A stretch of DNA of 37,013 nt from Desulfobacterales bacterium (GCA_022360815.1 JAKSCC010000313.1:1-37013); one strand, 5' to 3'. Counted from the first letter of the stretch, positions 1-8,391 are shown. Numbers and translations: made by a program. The notes: generated from the sequence alone by a model not told the origin.

Positions 1-17
1 TCTCGTCACTCCCGCCA
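1..17 (+). tRNA. 3' end of a tRNA cut by the window edge
   Basis: The first 17 bases fit the end of a tRNA: one T-loop base, a T-stem 3' strand (CTCGT), an acceptor 3' strand (CACTCCC), discriminator G and an encoded CCA at 15-17. The complete tRNA-Glu starts 31 bases later, as expected in a tRNA cluster. A G discriminator and an implied GGGAGTG 5' acceptor strand would suit tRNA-Asp, but the anticodon is outside the window, so identity is a guess. Confidence 0.55.
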
Positions 18-48
18 CAAACCTGAAAGTGAAAAGAATGATACTTGC

Positions 49-126
49 GTCCCCATCGTCTAGCCTGGTCCAGGACACCGGCCTTTCACGCCGGCGACAG
101 GGGTTCAAATCCCCTTGGGGACGCCA
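49..126 (+). tRNA. tRNA-Glu (anticodon TTC)
   Basis: A complete cloverleaf is visible. The acceptor stem pairs GTCCCCA (49-55) with TGGGGAC, followed by discriminator G and an encoded CCA at 124-126. The anticodon stem is CCGGC/GCCGG and the loop CTTTCAC holds anticodon TTC at 85-87, which reads Glu codons. The T-arm has the usual GGTTCAAAT core. A run of nine T at 144-152 follows and may help end transcription, although no clear stem precedes it. Confidence 0.97.
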
Positions 127-661
127 CATTCTCTTCTCTTTCGGTTTTTTTTTGTCCAAAAATCGGCTTCTCACTCTTTGTAAAGCCATCCTCTTTGCCC
201 CTATGATCACCGGAATCATCCCCATCTGGGAGGAGTCCTTACAGGTGATCGTATCATATATAGCATGTTCTTTTCGTAACAAAGGGAGCATGCCCTAATT
301 CACAGGTTCGATCCGCCTCTTTTCAAAAAGCCATAATTCTCTCCTAAATCAAGCACTGCAGGCTTGCCTATCGGTGTATGGCACTCTTTTGTTTGAGCGG
401 ATCGGCCTGTGGATTTTTTGGATTCCCAGTCTTAATTCTTTCTATTTTTAGGCCTAAAAGCGTATTAAGTCTGAATGCCCCATCATCAATTTTTTCTTTT
501 GCCTGAAACTTTCGGCTCTCCAAGTCAATGCACGGTGTGATTTTTCAGGGCAGCTAAAAGGTTTGGTAAGGTTTGGGTTGTTGTGGTGCGCTTTTCATGG
601 AGAGGGTGAAGATGATTCGCTGAAAAATCAACACCCGATCTCTTTTATGAAAAGAGGCATA
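127..661. other. Intergenic stretch without a supported gene
   Basis: This lies between tRNA-Glu and the stop of the gcvT-dapA fusion. I see no open frame with a ribosome binding site. It has an oligo-T tract at 144-152, a 14-bp perfect palindrome TTTTAGGCCTAAAA at 446-459 inside looser inverted arms (CTTAAT 431-436 and ATTAAG 464-469), and a weak hairpin at 640-656 (CTCTTTT/AAAAGAG) just beyond the minus-strand gene. None is strong enough to name as a terminator. Confidence 0.5.
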
Positions 662-2638
662 TTATCCTTCCATTACGCCTGTCTGAACGAGAATGTTGTG
701 AAGCTGTCTGCGGCCCTCCTGGTCGATGGCCGCGGACGGACGCCTGGGATGACCACAGCAATACCCCTGAACCTCCACAGAGGCTTTAAGGGCGCCGGGA
801 AACGGAAGGGCGAAGACCACCTCCATGATCCGGCAGAGTTTTCTGTGGCACTCTTGGGCCTTCTCCATATTGCCCGCCTGGTAGCTGTCGTAGAGCTCTC
901 GGCAGAGGGCGGGTGCCACGGCAGCCCCCACACCCATGAACCCATCTCCTCCCACGGCAAGGGTGCCGAGGAAGACCTCATCGAGACCGCTTAAAACGGA
1001 AAAGGATTGATGGCGTGTGGCGTTGACAATGCCCACGGTACTGGAGAGATCCGCCACGTTTTTGATGCCCACGATGTTTTTGTGTCGGGCGAGCTGGGCG
1101 ATCTCTTCGGCACCCATGGTGACGTTGGTGGCGTCGGGGTAGTGGTAGATCATGACGCCCACCTGGCAGAGGTCGGCAATCTCTTCGTAGAAGGCGACGA
1201 TGCCTTCATCGGTGGTGGCGGGGTCATAAGGGGTCATGACGAGAACGTAGTCGGCACCGATTTCACCCGCGTAAGAGCAGAGCTCTTTGGTCCACTGGGT
1301 GGTGTTGGCACCGGTGCACGCCACGATTTTGCAGCGGCCAGAGGCGGCCTCTACGGATGTTTTAAAGAGAAGCTTTCGCTCCTCAAGGCTCAAAGAGGGA
1401 AACTCACCGGAGTTGCCGCCGATCAAAATACCATCCAGTCCGTTTTCGATGCAGCGGTTCACCTGAACGGCGATGTTCTCTACATCGAGGCTTTCATCGC
1501 CGAGCATGGGGGTCGGCATGGCGGCAAAGACACCCTGAATGGGCCTGGCAGAGGCGAAATTTCGGTTTTCAAGGAAGTCGCGGGTGCTTTCAAAGGAGAG
1601 GCTGCCCACATTTTGAATGGCGTTGACCCGCTTTCTTTCGGCATCGTAGAAGACCCGTCCGCAGAAGGTGACTTCAACCTTCTTTCCGTCGGTCTCCACA
1701 ACCGCTTTGGCCCCATTTTCAGCCACATTGGCATCCACCAGAGCGTAACCAATGCTTTTTTCCACGGTGTAACCGTAATTTGCGGTGGTCACCTTTCCCA
1801 CCACCTTTCCCTCTATCTTAACCGGGCTCTCCAGTTCGATGTCGATCTCATCGTCTACCGCCACAAAACCTGTGAGTTTTCGCGCGGGTCCTTTCTTTTT
1901 CACGGCCTCCAGAGCTTTTTTACCGATGAACTCTTTGTCCCACTTCACAGACCATCCCATGCCCAGCTCCAGCGGGTTGTTGCCGCGGAAGTCTCGAATG
2001 GTGACCAGGCCCTTTTCGGTTGGAACGCTCTCAAGGGTCACGTCGCTCTCAATGAGCTTTACGCCGAATTTTTTGCCGCGCTGAAGCAGGCGATCCACAA
2101 TGCGCTCCATGCGGGTGGCGTCGGCAAAGATCTCAAAGCCCAGCTCGCCGGTAAAACCGGTGCGGGAGAGGATGACAGGCACGCTGGCAATCTCGTTTTC
2201 CATGAAGGTGTAGTACTTCATGTCGGTCATGTCCGAGAGCATGCATGAGGCGATGAGACGTCTGGACTCGGGGCCCTGAATGGACCAGAGGGCGATTTCA
2301 TCGGACATGTCCTCAAAGGAGACGGCGCGGTTGCCGCGGTGTTCGTTGAACCAGAGGAGGGTGTCGTCTTTGAAGGCGGAGATCATCCAGAATTTCTCTT
2401 GGGCAAAGCAATAGACGGTGACGTCGTCGATCATCTGGGCCTGCTCGTTCAAGAGGCTGGTGTAGGTGATCTGACCCGGCACCAGGCGGGCGATGCTGTT
2501 CACACACATCTCTTCCAGAAAGGCCTTGGCGTCTTTGCCCTTGATCTCAATGAGGCCCATGGTGAAGTCGTAGACGGCCACTCGGTCTCTTATCTGTTCA
2601 TGATCCAGGCGTCTGGCCACATCGTGTTTTTTGCTCAT
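662..2638 (-). CDS. Fusion of GcvT-like aminomethyltransferase and DapA-family aldolase/lyase
   Basis: A 658-residue protein made of two enzymes. Residues about 1-350 are a glycine-cleavage T-protein fold, with the family's MIDDVTVY segment near 68-75 holding the conserved Asp that contacts the folate. Residues about 366-658 are a class I aldolase of the DapA/NanA family: a GGNSGE loop near 404 (usual GTTGE), the IYHYPD tyrosine motif near 497, and the Schiff-base lysine in GIKN near 525. Known members of the first family move a methyl or methylene group from an amine or sulfonium to tetrahydrofolate; known members of the second cleave or form 2-keto acids. The start has a strong GGGAGG site five bases upstream. 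The gene has its own promoter with the same operator as the larA operon, which ties it to that pathway. The fused arrangement suggests demethylation and C-C cleavage of one substrate or product; this is inference. Confidence 0.88.
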   Translation of the reverse strand: MSKKHDVARRLDHEQIRDRVAVYDFTMGLIEIKGKDAKAFLEEMCVNSIARLVPGQITYTSLLNEQAQMIDDVTVYCFAQEKFWMISAFKDDTLLWFNEHRGNRAVSFEDMSDEIALWSIQGPESRRLIASCMLSDMTDMKYYTFMENEIASVPVILSRTGFTGELGFEIFADATRMERIVDRLLQRGKKFGVKLIESDVTLESVPTEKGLVTIRDFRGNNPLELGMGWSVKWDKEFIGKKALEAVKKKGPARKLTGFVAVDDEIDIELESPVKIEGKVVGKVTTANYGYTVEKSIGYALVDANVAENGAKAVVETDGKKVEVTFCGRVFYDAERKRVNAIQNVGSLSFESTRDFLENRNFASARPIQGVFAAMPTPMLGDESLDVENIAVQVNRCIENGLDGILIGGNSGEFPSLSLEERKLLFKTSVEAASGRCKIVACTGANTTQWTKELCSYAGEIGADYVLVMTPYDPATTDEGIVAFYEEIADLCQVGVMIYHYPDATNVTMGAEEIAQLARHKNIVGIKNVADLSSTVGIVNATRHQSFSVLSGLDEVFLGTLAVGGDGFMGVGAAVAPALCRELYDSYQAGNMEKAQECHRKLCRIMEVVFALPFPGALKASVEVQGYCCGHPRRPSAAIDQEGRRQLHNILVQTGVMEG

Positions 2639-2746
2639 AGTACCTCCCTTGACTAACCTACTTTTTAAATAAGGATGATTCTAAATGATTCAGGGTTCTG
2701 GGTATTTTTAAGCTCTGCCTGTATCAGCAGTGTCTCAGTTATTATT

Positions 2747-2783
2747 GTCACAAATAAAGAGACAGATAGTTATTATTTGTGAC
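2747..2783 (-). promoter_or_regulatory. Operator: inverted repeat shared with the larA promoter
   Basis: GTCACAAATAA (2747-2757) and its exact inverse TTATTTGTGAC (2773-2783) are 11-bp arms with a 15-bp spacer. A 17-bp block containing the left arm (2745-2761, TTGTCACAAATAAAGAG) recurs exactly, in the opposite orientation, at 13454-13470. The site starts one base past the -10 element, a repressing position. The IclR protein encoded at 13682-14446 is the likely binder (inference). Confidence 0.75.
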
Positions 2784-2784
2784 G

Positions 2785-2811
2785 ATTATCATCATTCCTG
2801 TTCTCTGTCAA
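2785..2811 (-). promoter_or_regulatory. Promoter of the gcvT-dapA fusion
   Basis: Read on the minus strand: a perfect -35 TTGACA (complement of 2806-2811), a 15-base spacer and a -10 GATAAT (complement of 2785-2790), immediately followed by the operator. The short spacer implies a weak or activator-assisted promoter. It lies about 147 bases upstream of the start codon. Confidence 0.6.
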
Positions 2812-2927
2812 CCAGGGGGGCCCAATGTGCGGATACCGGGTTTTGAACAAATCGCTTGAGATGGGCAGCAATATTTGGTGGAACATGGAATCTGGATCAT
2901 TGGCGGCCACCCCACTTTTTGATCGCA

Positions 2928-5771
2928 TCAAGACGCGGCTTCATCCACCAGGTAGAGGATGGATTGAAAGAGAATGCCCGACTCCTCGGAGAGCCCGATT
3001 TCGCAGGTTCGGCTGGTGGAGTACCCCTGGGTGGCCCCTTGGGGGATCTGTTTTTTAAGATCCCTTAAGCCGTGGCGGTTGAGCTCTGGGGTGGTAAAGC
3101 CTTTGTCCCCTGCAAACCCGCAGCAGTTGGTGCTTGTGGTGACCACCTCGTCGGAAAGGAGCTTCGCCAGTTCGGTGAGCTTTTCTTCCAGTCCCATCTT
3201 TTTTAGGGAGCAGACCGGATGCACCACCACCGGGCCTTTGACTTTTTTAAGGGCAAGCTTTGGTATGAGACAGTCAAGGGCAAAGGTCACGGGCTCCATG
3301 AGTGTAAGCCTTGGGTCAAGGGTCTCTCTCATATGGAGAAGGCACGGGCTCATATCGCAGAGCACGGGGTATCTTCCGTTTTGTGTGGCGTCAAGAAGGG
3401 CGCGGTTGAGGCTTGCTTCGCGTTTTTGGGCGGCCTTTTTCATCCCTTTGCTGGCAAAGGAGAGGCCGCAGCAGAGCTTTTGGATCTCTTCCGGAAGGGT
3501 GATGCCGAGGCCCGCCTTTTGGCAGAGCCGCTGCACCAGGGTAAAGATCGCCTCATCTCTCGGCGATTCAGGGTCAGCTCCCATGGTTCGGTTGATGCAA
3601 GAGGGAAAGTAGACGATGCGGTTTTCAGCTGAGGTGCTGCATGGTTTAAGGGGGCTCTGGGCAAGGGGCATGTGCGAGAGCCAGACGGGGGTGCGGCCTT
3701 TGGTGATGCCTCGAAAGGCCGCTGTTTTCTCTTGAAGCCATGTCTCTCCCATAACGGCTCTGGCCGTCTGGGCCAGTTTTAACCCAAGCCTTCCTGCCTT
3801 TTCGGCCTCTTTGATGTGGCTTCCGATAAAACCCGCCAGTTTTTGTGGGATTTTTCCCGCCTCTTTTTCCCGGAGCGTTTTGATAAATTGCCCGGTATTG
3901 ATGCCCGAGGGGCAGGCCACGGCGCAGAGTCCGTCGGCGGCGCAGCTCTCTAAAACCTGGTAGGGGTAGTCTTTCAAGAGCTCTTTAAAAAGGGCCGAGT
4001 CTCTTTTTGAGCTTGGCTTTTGAAGGGCTGCCATGGTTCTGAGGATGACAATGCGCTGCCGGGCAGAGAGGGTGAGGCCGTTTGCCACACAGAAGCGCTC
4101 GCAGAAGCCGCATTCAATGCAGGCATCCACCTGGGCGTCCACCGAAGGGAAGGTCTTGAGATCGGTGATATGGGCCTGGGGGTTGTCGGTGAGAATCACG
4201 CCGGGGTTTAAAAGTCCTTTGGGGTCCAGAAGCCCTTTGAGTTCCCCCATGATTTCGTAGATGGCATCGCCCCACTCTTTTTTGACAAAGGGGGCCATGT
4301 TGCGGCCGGTGCCGTGCTCTGCCTTGAGTGAGCCGTCGTACTTGTCCACCACCAGATCCACCAGCTCTTCAAGAAAGATTTTGTAGCGGGCGATCTCTTT
4401 TTTGTCGTTGAAATCCTGAAGAAGAACAAAGTGGAGGTTTCCGGCCAGGGCGTGGCCGAAGATGACGGCGTCGTGGTAGCCGTGACGTTTGAAAAGCGTG
4501 TGAAAATCGGCGATGGCCGGAGCCAGGTCTTCTAAGTGAAGGGCGATATCTTCGGAGATCATGACGGTTCCGGCAGGGGCTTTGGCGCAGATGATGGGGT
4601 CAAAGCCGTCTCGGATCTCCCAGAGCCTGGCACAGGCCGCAGGGTCAAAAAAGAACTCGGCGGGGCTTGAAAGGGGCGCATCTTTGAGGATCTTTTCGAG
4701 AGCTCGAACCTGAGAGTTCAACCCCTCTTCGGAGGCGGCCCGGGTTTCGATAAGAAGGGCTGCGGCATCGTCTTGAAGCCCTTTCATCATGGGGGGGATT
4801 TCGGGAAGGTCCTCTAAGGCCCTTAGTGTGGCCCGGTCCATAAGCTCGGCCGCATCGAGGTTTTTATCTTTGAGGCGCAGGAGGGTTTCGCACGCCTGGC
4901 CGAGGTTTTCAAACACCAGCATGGCCGTGGCCCGAAGGGGCGGGTTGGAAACGGTTTTAAACTCCACGCCGGAGATAAACCCAAGGCACCCTTCCGAGCC
5001 CACCATCAAATGGGCCAGCATCTCGATGGGATCATCATGGTCGACAAGGGCGTTGACCGAAAAACCGGTGGTGTTTTTGATGGCGTACTTATGTTGAATG
5101 CGGGAGAGCAGCTCGGGTGTGTGCCTGATTTTTTGGGAGAGCGCCGCAAGCCCTTGAACAATATCGGGGCGCGCTTTTTTAAAGGCCTCTCTGCTTTGGT
5201 GGTCTGCGGTATCAAGGCAGGTGCCGTCGGCTAAGATCATGCGCATGGAGGCCAGGGTTTTCTGGCTGTTTTTTGCCACGCCACAGCTCATGCCCGATGA
5301 GTTGTTGGCCACCATGCCCCCGATGGTGGCCGATTGAAGGGAGGCCGGGTCGGGGCCGAGCTTTCGTCCAAAGACTGAGAGAAGTCGGTTCACCTCTCCG
5401 CCGGTTATTCCGCAGGCGGCCCACACCTTTTTTCCGTTCTCCCTTACTTCCGCATCCCTCCACGCTTGGGTGAGCATGATAAGAACGCTCTCTGAGATGG
5501 CCTGACCCGATACCGAGGTGCCGCTGCCTCGAAAGGTGAAGGCAAGGTCGAGGTCGTGGCAGGCCGCCATGACAAAGGTGAGCTCCTCCTCGTTTTCAAC
5601 CCGAACCACCAGGCCGGGGACTTTTCGGTAGAGGCCGGCGTCGGTGCCCAGTGCGATGGTTTTGATGGGGGAGGTGATGAGACGCTCTTTATGGAGTTTG
5701 CTCGAAAGCTTGGCCGCAAGGGTTTTGCATTTTTTTTGAACGTCAAGGGAAGGGGCGTACGTGTGTTTCAT
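2928..5771 (-). CDS. FAD-linked D-2-hydroxyacid dehydrogenase fused to Fe-S/CCG electron-transfer module
   Basis: A 947-residue protein joining a GlcD-type FAD oxidase to a GlpC/GlcF-type iron-sulfur subunit, as in the large YdiJ/Dld-like fusions. The FAD (PCMH) domain occupies roughly residues 30-270, with GPDPAS and the IGGMVANNSSG segment around 145-170. The C-terminal oxidase cap carries HALAGNLH near 440. Two ferredoxin-type clusters follow: CIECGFCERFC near 550 and CAADGLCAVACP near 610. Two CCG motifs follow near 766 and 882. Relatives oxidise D-lactate, glycolate or D-2-hydroxyglutarate and pass electrons to the membrane. The start at 5771 was chosen because GGGGAGG lies upstream and because the longer frame would run through two perfect hairpins. 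With the LarA-like gene, it could oxidise the D-enantiomer of a hydroxyacid. Confidence 0.9.
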   Translation of the reverse strand: MKHTYAPSLDVQKKCKTLAAKLSSKLHKERLITSPIKTIALGTDAGLYRKVPGLVVRVENEEELTFVMAACHDLDLAFTFRGSGTSVSGQAISESVLIMLTQAWRDAEVRENGKKVWAACGITGGEVNRLLSVFGRKLGPDPASLQSATIGGMVANNSSGMSCGVAKNSQKTLASMRMILADGTCLDTADHQSREAFKKARPDIVQGLAALSQKIRHTPELLSRIQHKYAIKNTTGFSVNALVDHDDPIEMLAHLMVGSEGCLGFISGVEFKTVSNPPLRATAMLVFENLGQACETLLRLKDKNLDAAELMDRATLRALEDLPEIPPMMKGLQDDAAALLIETRAASEEGLNSQVRALEKILKDAPLSSPAEFFFDPAACARLWEIRDGFDPIICAKAPAGTVMISEDIALHLEDLAPAIADFHTLFKRHGYHDAVIFGHALAGNLHFVLLQDFNDKKEIARYKIFLEELVDLVVDKYDGSLKAEHGTGRNMAPFVKKEWGDAIYEIMGELKGLLDPKGLLNPGVILTDNPQAHITDLKTFPSVDAQVDACIECGFCERFCVANGLTLSARQRIVILRTMAALQKPSSKRDSALFKELLKDYPYQVLESCAADGLCAVACPSGINTGQFIKTLREKEAGKIPQKLAGFIGSHIKEAEKAGRLGLKLAQTARAVMGETWLQEKTAAFRGITKGRTPVWLSHMPLAQSPLKPCSTSAENRIVYFPSCINRTMGADPESPRDEAIFTLVQRLCQKAGLGITLPEEIQKLCCGLSFASKGMKKAAQKREASLNRALLDATQNGRYPVLCDMSPCLLHMRETLDPRLTLMEPVTFALDCLIPKLALKKVKGPVVVHPVCSLKKMGLEEKLTELAKLLSDEVVTTSTNCCGFAGDKGFTTPELNRHGLRDLKKQIPQGATQGYSTSRTCEIGLSEESGILFQSILYLVDEAAS

Positions 5772-5784
5772 TGGCTTTGCCTCC

Positions 5785-5802
5785 CCGGGTGCAGGCACCC
5801 GG
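5785..5802 (-). repeat. Stem-loop touching the ribosome binding site of the FAD dehydrogenase gene
   Basis: CCGGGTG and CACCCGG form a perfect 7-bp GC-rich stem with a four-base loop. In the minus-strand mRNA it ends directly against the GGAGG ribosome binding site, so it could affect initiation or protect the 5' end. No regulator is implied by the sequence alone. Confidence 0.6.
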
Positions 5803-5840
5803 AAATCATAAGGTGAATGCGCCGAGGCTGCTGAAAATAG

Positions 5841-5881
5841 ACGTTTCCATTGCCCATAAGACATATGGGCAATGGAAACGT
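5841..5881 (-). repeat. Perfect 18-bp inverted repeat in the uroD-like/dehydrogenase spacer
   Basis: ACGTTTCCATTGCCCATA (5841-5858) is repeated exactly in inverse at 5864-5881 around a five-base loop. On the plus strand six T follow, on the minus strand only CTATTTTC, so it resembles a terminator for plus-strand transcription although the genes here are on the minus strand. It may serve as a block to antisense transcription or as an mRNA-stabilising hairpin. Confidence 0.8.
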
Positions 5882-5902
5882 TTTTTGCGGGAGCCATTTT
5901 TC

Positions 5903-5927
5903 AAAAAAGCGACTCGCCGAAGGCGAG
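5903..5927 (-). terminator. Likely intrinsic terminator after the UroD-like gene
   Basis: On the minus strand a CTCGCC/GGCGAG stem with a TTC loop is followed four bases later by TTTTTT. It begins 12 bases past the UroD-like stop codon. It would end or attenuate the larA operon before the FAD dehydrogenase gene. The long hairpin at 5841-5881 lies just downstream, and no clear separate promoter is visible between them, so partial read-through is likely. Confidence 0.6.
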
Positions 5928-5939
5928 CCAAGGGCAACC

Positions 5940-6944
5940 CTATGACAGGTTTATGGGGTAGTCGCGGCAGGTGTCGATGGTATCGATCATGGCCATGACG
6001 TTGTCGACGTTGCAGTAGTCGGTGATGGCGTTGGAGCTGGAGATGATAAAGCCTCCGCCGGGGCCGCACTCTTCGATGCGCTGTTTGACTTCGGTGATGG
6101 TCTCCTCCACGCTGCCGCGGGTAAGGGTGTAATGGAGGTCGATATTGCCCCAGACGCAGATGCGGTCTCCGTATGCCTCTTTCATCTCTTTGATGTTCAT
6201 GACATCCGGCTGAAAGCTCATGATGCTGTTCATGCCCATGCCCACCAGATCGTCCATGACCGGGGCGAGGTTGCCGTCGCTGTGAAAGGCCCAGGGCATT
6301 TTGATGGTGTCCAAAACGGGCTGAATGCCGGGAAGAAACACCTCTTTTAAGGTTTTCGGGTTGAACATGGGGCCGGAGTTAAAGGCGATGTCGTCGTAGG
6401 ACATGAGAAAGTCAAATCCCAAAGGCTGAAGACCCTCAAGAACCTGAATGTTCCACTCGTTGAACCGCTCGATAACGGTGTCCAGAAAGGGGCGGTTTCG
6501 GTGAAGGGCCATGGAAAAATCCATCATGCCCATGGAGAAGAGGGTGTTGAGCATGCCGGTGCGAAAGCCGGCAAAAAGCGCCAGCCCTGAGTCTCCGTAT
6601 TTGTCGATAAAACGCTTTGCTTCATCGAAAAAGCCGGGGGATTTGGGGTCGGTGAAGACCATTTTATCCAGGTCGGCTTCGGTTTTAATGAGCCCTGCGC
6701 CCTGAAGGTGTTCCACCCCGTTGTCGTCCACGATGGTTTCGCAAAAGTAAGGGGCGCAGTAAGCCTCCATGCTGATGGCATCCATGCCGATGAGTTTGGC
6801 AAATTGGGCCTGATCCATGTTGGGGTCCCCCCCTTTTCGAACAATGATTTCAGACCGGATTTTGGGCAGGACCCAGTCGATAAAAGGGATCTTGTCGGGT
6901 TCTTCCAGGCGAAGGGCGGCCATGACGCGTTCTTTTGAGTTCAT
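5940..6944 (-). CDS. Uroporphyrinogen decarboxylase (UroD/MtbA)-family protein, probable methyltransferase
   Basis: A 334-residue protein of the UroD-like superfamily, whose non-haem members (MtaA, MtbA and relatives) move methyl groups between corrinoid proteins and thiols or folate. The barrel signature HSDGN lies near residue 221 and the C-terminal VWGNID segment near 275. Classical zinc methyltransferases have His-x-Cys here; this protein has His-x-Asp, so it may not bind catalytic zinc in the usual way. The start at 6944 was chosen for its AAGGAG site seven to eight bases upstream; the frame stays open much further into mttB, but that part is out-of-frame shadow. It follows the mttB-like stop by only 13 bases, so the two are translationally linked. 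The stop is TAG with only 12 codons before the next stop. Confidence 0.85.
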   Translation of the reverse strand: MNSKERVMAALRLEEPDKIPFIDWVLPKIRSEIIVRKGGDPNMDQAQFAKLIGMDAISMEAYCAPYFCETIVDDNGVEHLQGAGLIKTEADLDKMVFTDPKSPGFFDEAKRFIDKYGDSGLALFAGFRTGMLNTLFSMGMMDFSMALHRNRPFLDTVIERFNEWNIQVLEGLQPLGFDFLMSYDDIAFNSGPMFNPKTLKEVFLPGIQPVLDTIKMPWAFHSDGNLAPVMDDLVGMGMNSIMSFQPDVMNIKEMKEAYGDRICVWGNIDLHYTLTRGSVEETITEVKQRIEECGPGGGFIISSSNAITDYCNVDNVMAMIDTIDTCRDYPINLS

Positions 6945-6957
6945 CTCTTTACTCCTT

Positions 6958-8391
6958 CTATTTGCGGCTTGCTTCTGCCTGTTTGATGTAATCCAAAATG
7001 GCCTTTTCGGTTGTCTCATCCAAAAAGGTTTCGGGCTCTTGGGCCATTCGCGCTTCATAAATTTCGTGGGCCATCTCCACGGCATCCTTTCCTCCGGCCC
7101 GGTACCAGCTGTCGTGGTCCTGCCAGTCGGATGCGATGGGCTGCCAGCAATCTCTGAATTTTTTAAAGGTGCTGGGGTGGGTGAGGTAGTTTCCGGAGCT
7201 TGCCACCTCTTGTATGAGGGCGATGGTCTCATCCAGGTTGCTGGTGTCCATGCCCTGATGAATGCGCATGGCGCGTGAGAACATCTCTTCGTCGAGAATG
7301 AACTTTTCAAAGGAGATGGTCATGTAGGACTCCAGGGTGCCCAGAGATTGGGTGAGGATCTCTGCGCCGCCAAGGCAGGAGAGAAGAAGGGACTGCATGG
7401 TCTCCATGCCGGCCTGGTAGTCGGGCACTTTGGCGTCGGTGTGGCCGGTTAAGGTTCTTGTGGGGATCTTGTAGAGATCCCTTGCCAGCTGAAGGCTCAC
7501 CAGGTTGATGAGAATGCTTTCGGGAGAGCCGGTGCAGAAGCTGGCCCGCTTCATGTAACCCGCCACAGAGGCTGGGGCGTATACCACGGGAAGGCCGGGT
7601 TTGATCAGTTGAATGAGGACGATGCAGGCAAGGGTTTCGGCGTTTTGCAAAAGGGCGGTTCCCAGAACATCGATGGGAGCGGTAATGCCAGCCATGGCGG
7701 CCGGCGTGATGAGGAGCACCTGGTTTCGTTTGGCGTTGGCAATCACGCACTCAAGGGTTTCGGTGGAGTAGGAGAGGGGGCTTAAGGGGTTGATGCCCGA
7801 ACCCAAGACGTAGCGGCTTTCAAGCACCTCTTTTCCGCCGTAGGCGATCTCCATCAAGTCGAGCATCTCGTTGGTTTGACGCTGGGTGGCGGCCCAACCG
7901 ATCAGGGGTTTGTCGGTGTACTTGAGGGAGGCGTACATCTGGTGAAGGTGGCGAACATCCGGGTCGATTTCATCGGCCACAATGGGCACGCCCCCGGCCA
8001 GCTGGATGAGATCGGAGCCTTGAACAAGGCGTTGGTAGTTGATGTAGTCTTGCAGGGTGCCTTTGCGCCTCTCTTTGCCAGGTTCCTGAACAAAAACACA
8101 CCCAAAGGCGGGTTGAAGAAGGTGTTTTTTTGAACCCACACTCACGGTGTGCTCGGGGTTTCGTGCGCAGAATTCGTAGGTGGGGGGAGCTTGTTCCAGC
8201 GCTTTTTCAACCTGGGTGGCTGAAAAGAAGACGGTCTTTCCCTCCACTTTGAAGTCGTTTTCCTTGAAAATTTCAAGGGCTTCGTCGGAGTGGAAAACCA
8301 CGCCAGTCTCTTCCAGAACTTTGAGAGATCCCTGATGGACCCGGTCCATCTCTTCGGGTGAGAGTACTTTGACTTCAGAGTGTAATGCCAT
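6958..8391 (-). CDS. MttB-family (trimethylamine methyltransferase-like) corrinoid methyltransferase, non-pyrrolysine type
   Basis: A 477-residue protein of the MttB superfamily (COG5598). The frame has no internal amber codon, so it belongs to the large group without pyrrolysine, whose characterised members demethylate glycine betaine (MtgB), proline betaine (MtpB), carnitine (MtcB) or gamma-butyrobetaine. The family's central barrel is recognisable, including the glycine-rich segment around AAMAGITAPIDVLG and the later TDAKVPDYQAGMET segment. It is preceded by AGGAA at a good distance. The preceding gene is a betaine-type carrier and the next a UroD-like protein, which supports quaternary amine demethylation. 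No corrinoid-binding MtbC/MttC-like protein is encoded in the window. The substrate cannot be read from the sequence. Confidence 0.9.
   Translation of the reverse strand: MALHSEVKVLSPEEMDRVHQGSLKVLEETGVVFHSDEALEIFKENDFKVEGKTVFFSATQVEKALEQAPPTYEFCARNPEHTVSVGSKKHLLQPAFGCVFVQEPGKERRKGTLQDYINYQRLVQGSDLIQLAGGVPIVADEIDPDVRHLHQMYASLKYTDKPLIGWAATQRQTNEMLDLMEIAYGGKEVLESRYVLGSGINPLSPLSYSTETLECVIANAKRNQVLLITPAAMAGITAPIDVLGTALLQNAETLACIVLIQLIKPGLPVVYAPASVAGYMKRASFCTGSPESILINLVSLQLARDLYKIPTRTLTGHTDAKVPDYQAGMETMQSLLLSCLGGAEILTQSLGTLESYMTISFEKFILDEEMFSRAMRIHQGMDTSNLDETIALIQEVASSGNYLTHPSTFKKFRDCWQPIASDWQDHDSWYRAGGKDAVEMAHEIYEARMAQEPETFLDETTEKAILDYIKQAEASRK

Noticed and set aside
29-298. 89-codon frame running across tRNA-Glu
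   Set aside because: It overlaps a complete tRNA gene and has no coding features.
1007-2248. 413-codon open frame on the plus strand opposite the gcvT-dapA fusion
   Set aside because: It is the antisense shadow of a gene with clear domains; its translation is rich in His, Gly and Val with no family features and it has no ribosome binding site.
5772-5897. N-terminal extension of the FAD dehydrogenase to 5897
   Set aside because: The extension would be encoded by two perfect hairpins and has no binding site; the ATG at 5771 has GGGGAGG and gives the family's usual start.
5905-5942. TAG stop of the UroD-like gene as a possible pyrrolysine codon, since MttB relatives use it
   Set aside because: Read-through would add only 12 codons, covering the terminator hairpin, and the protein is already full length. 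The MttB-like gene itself has no internal amber codon.
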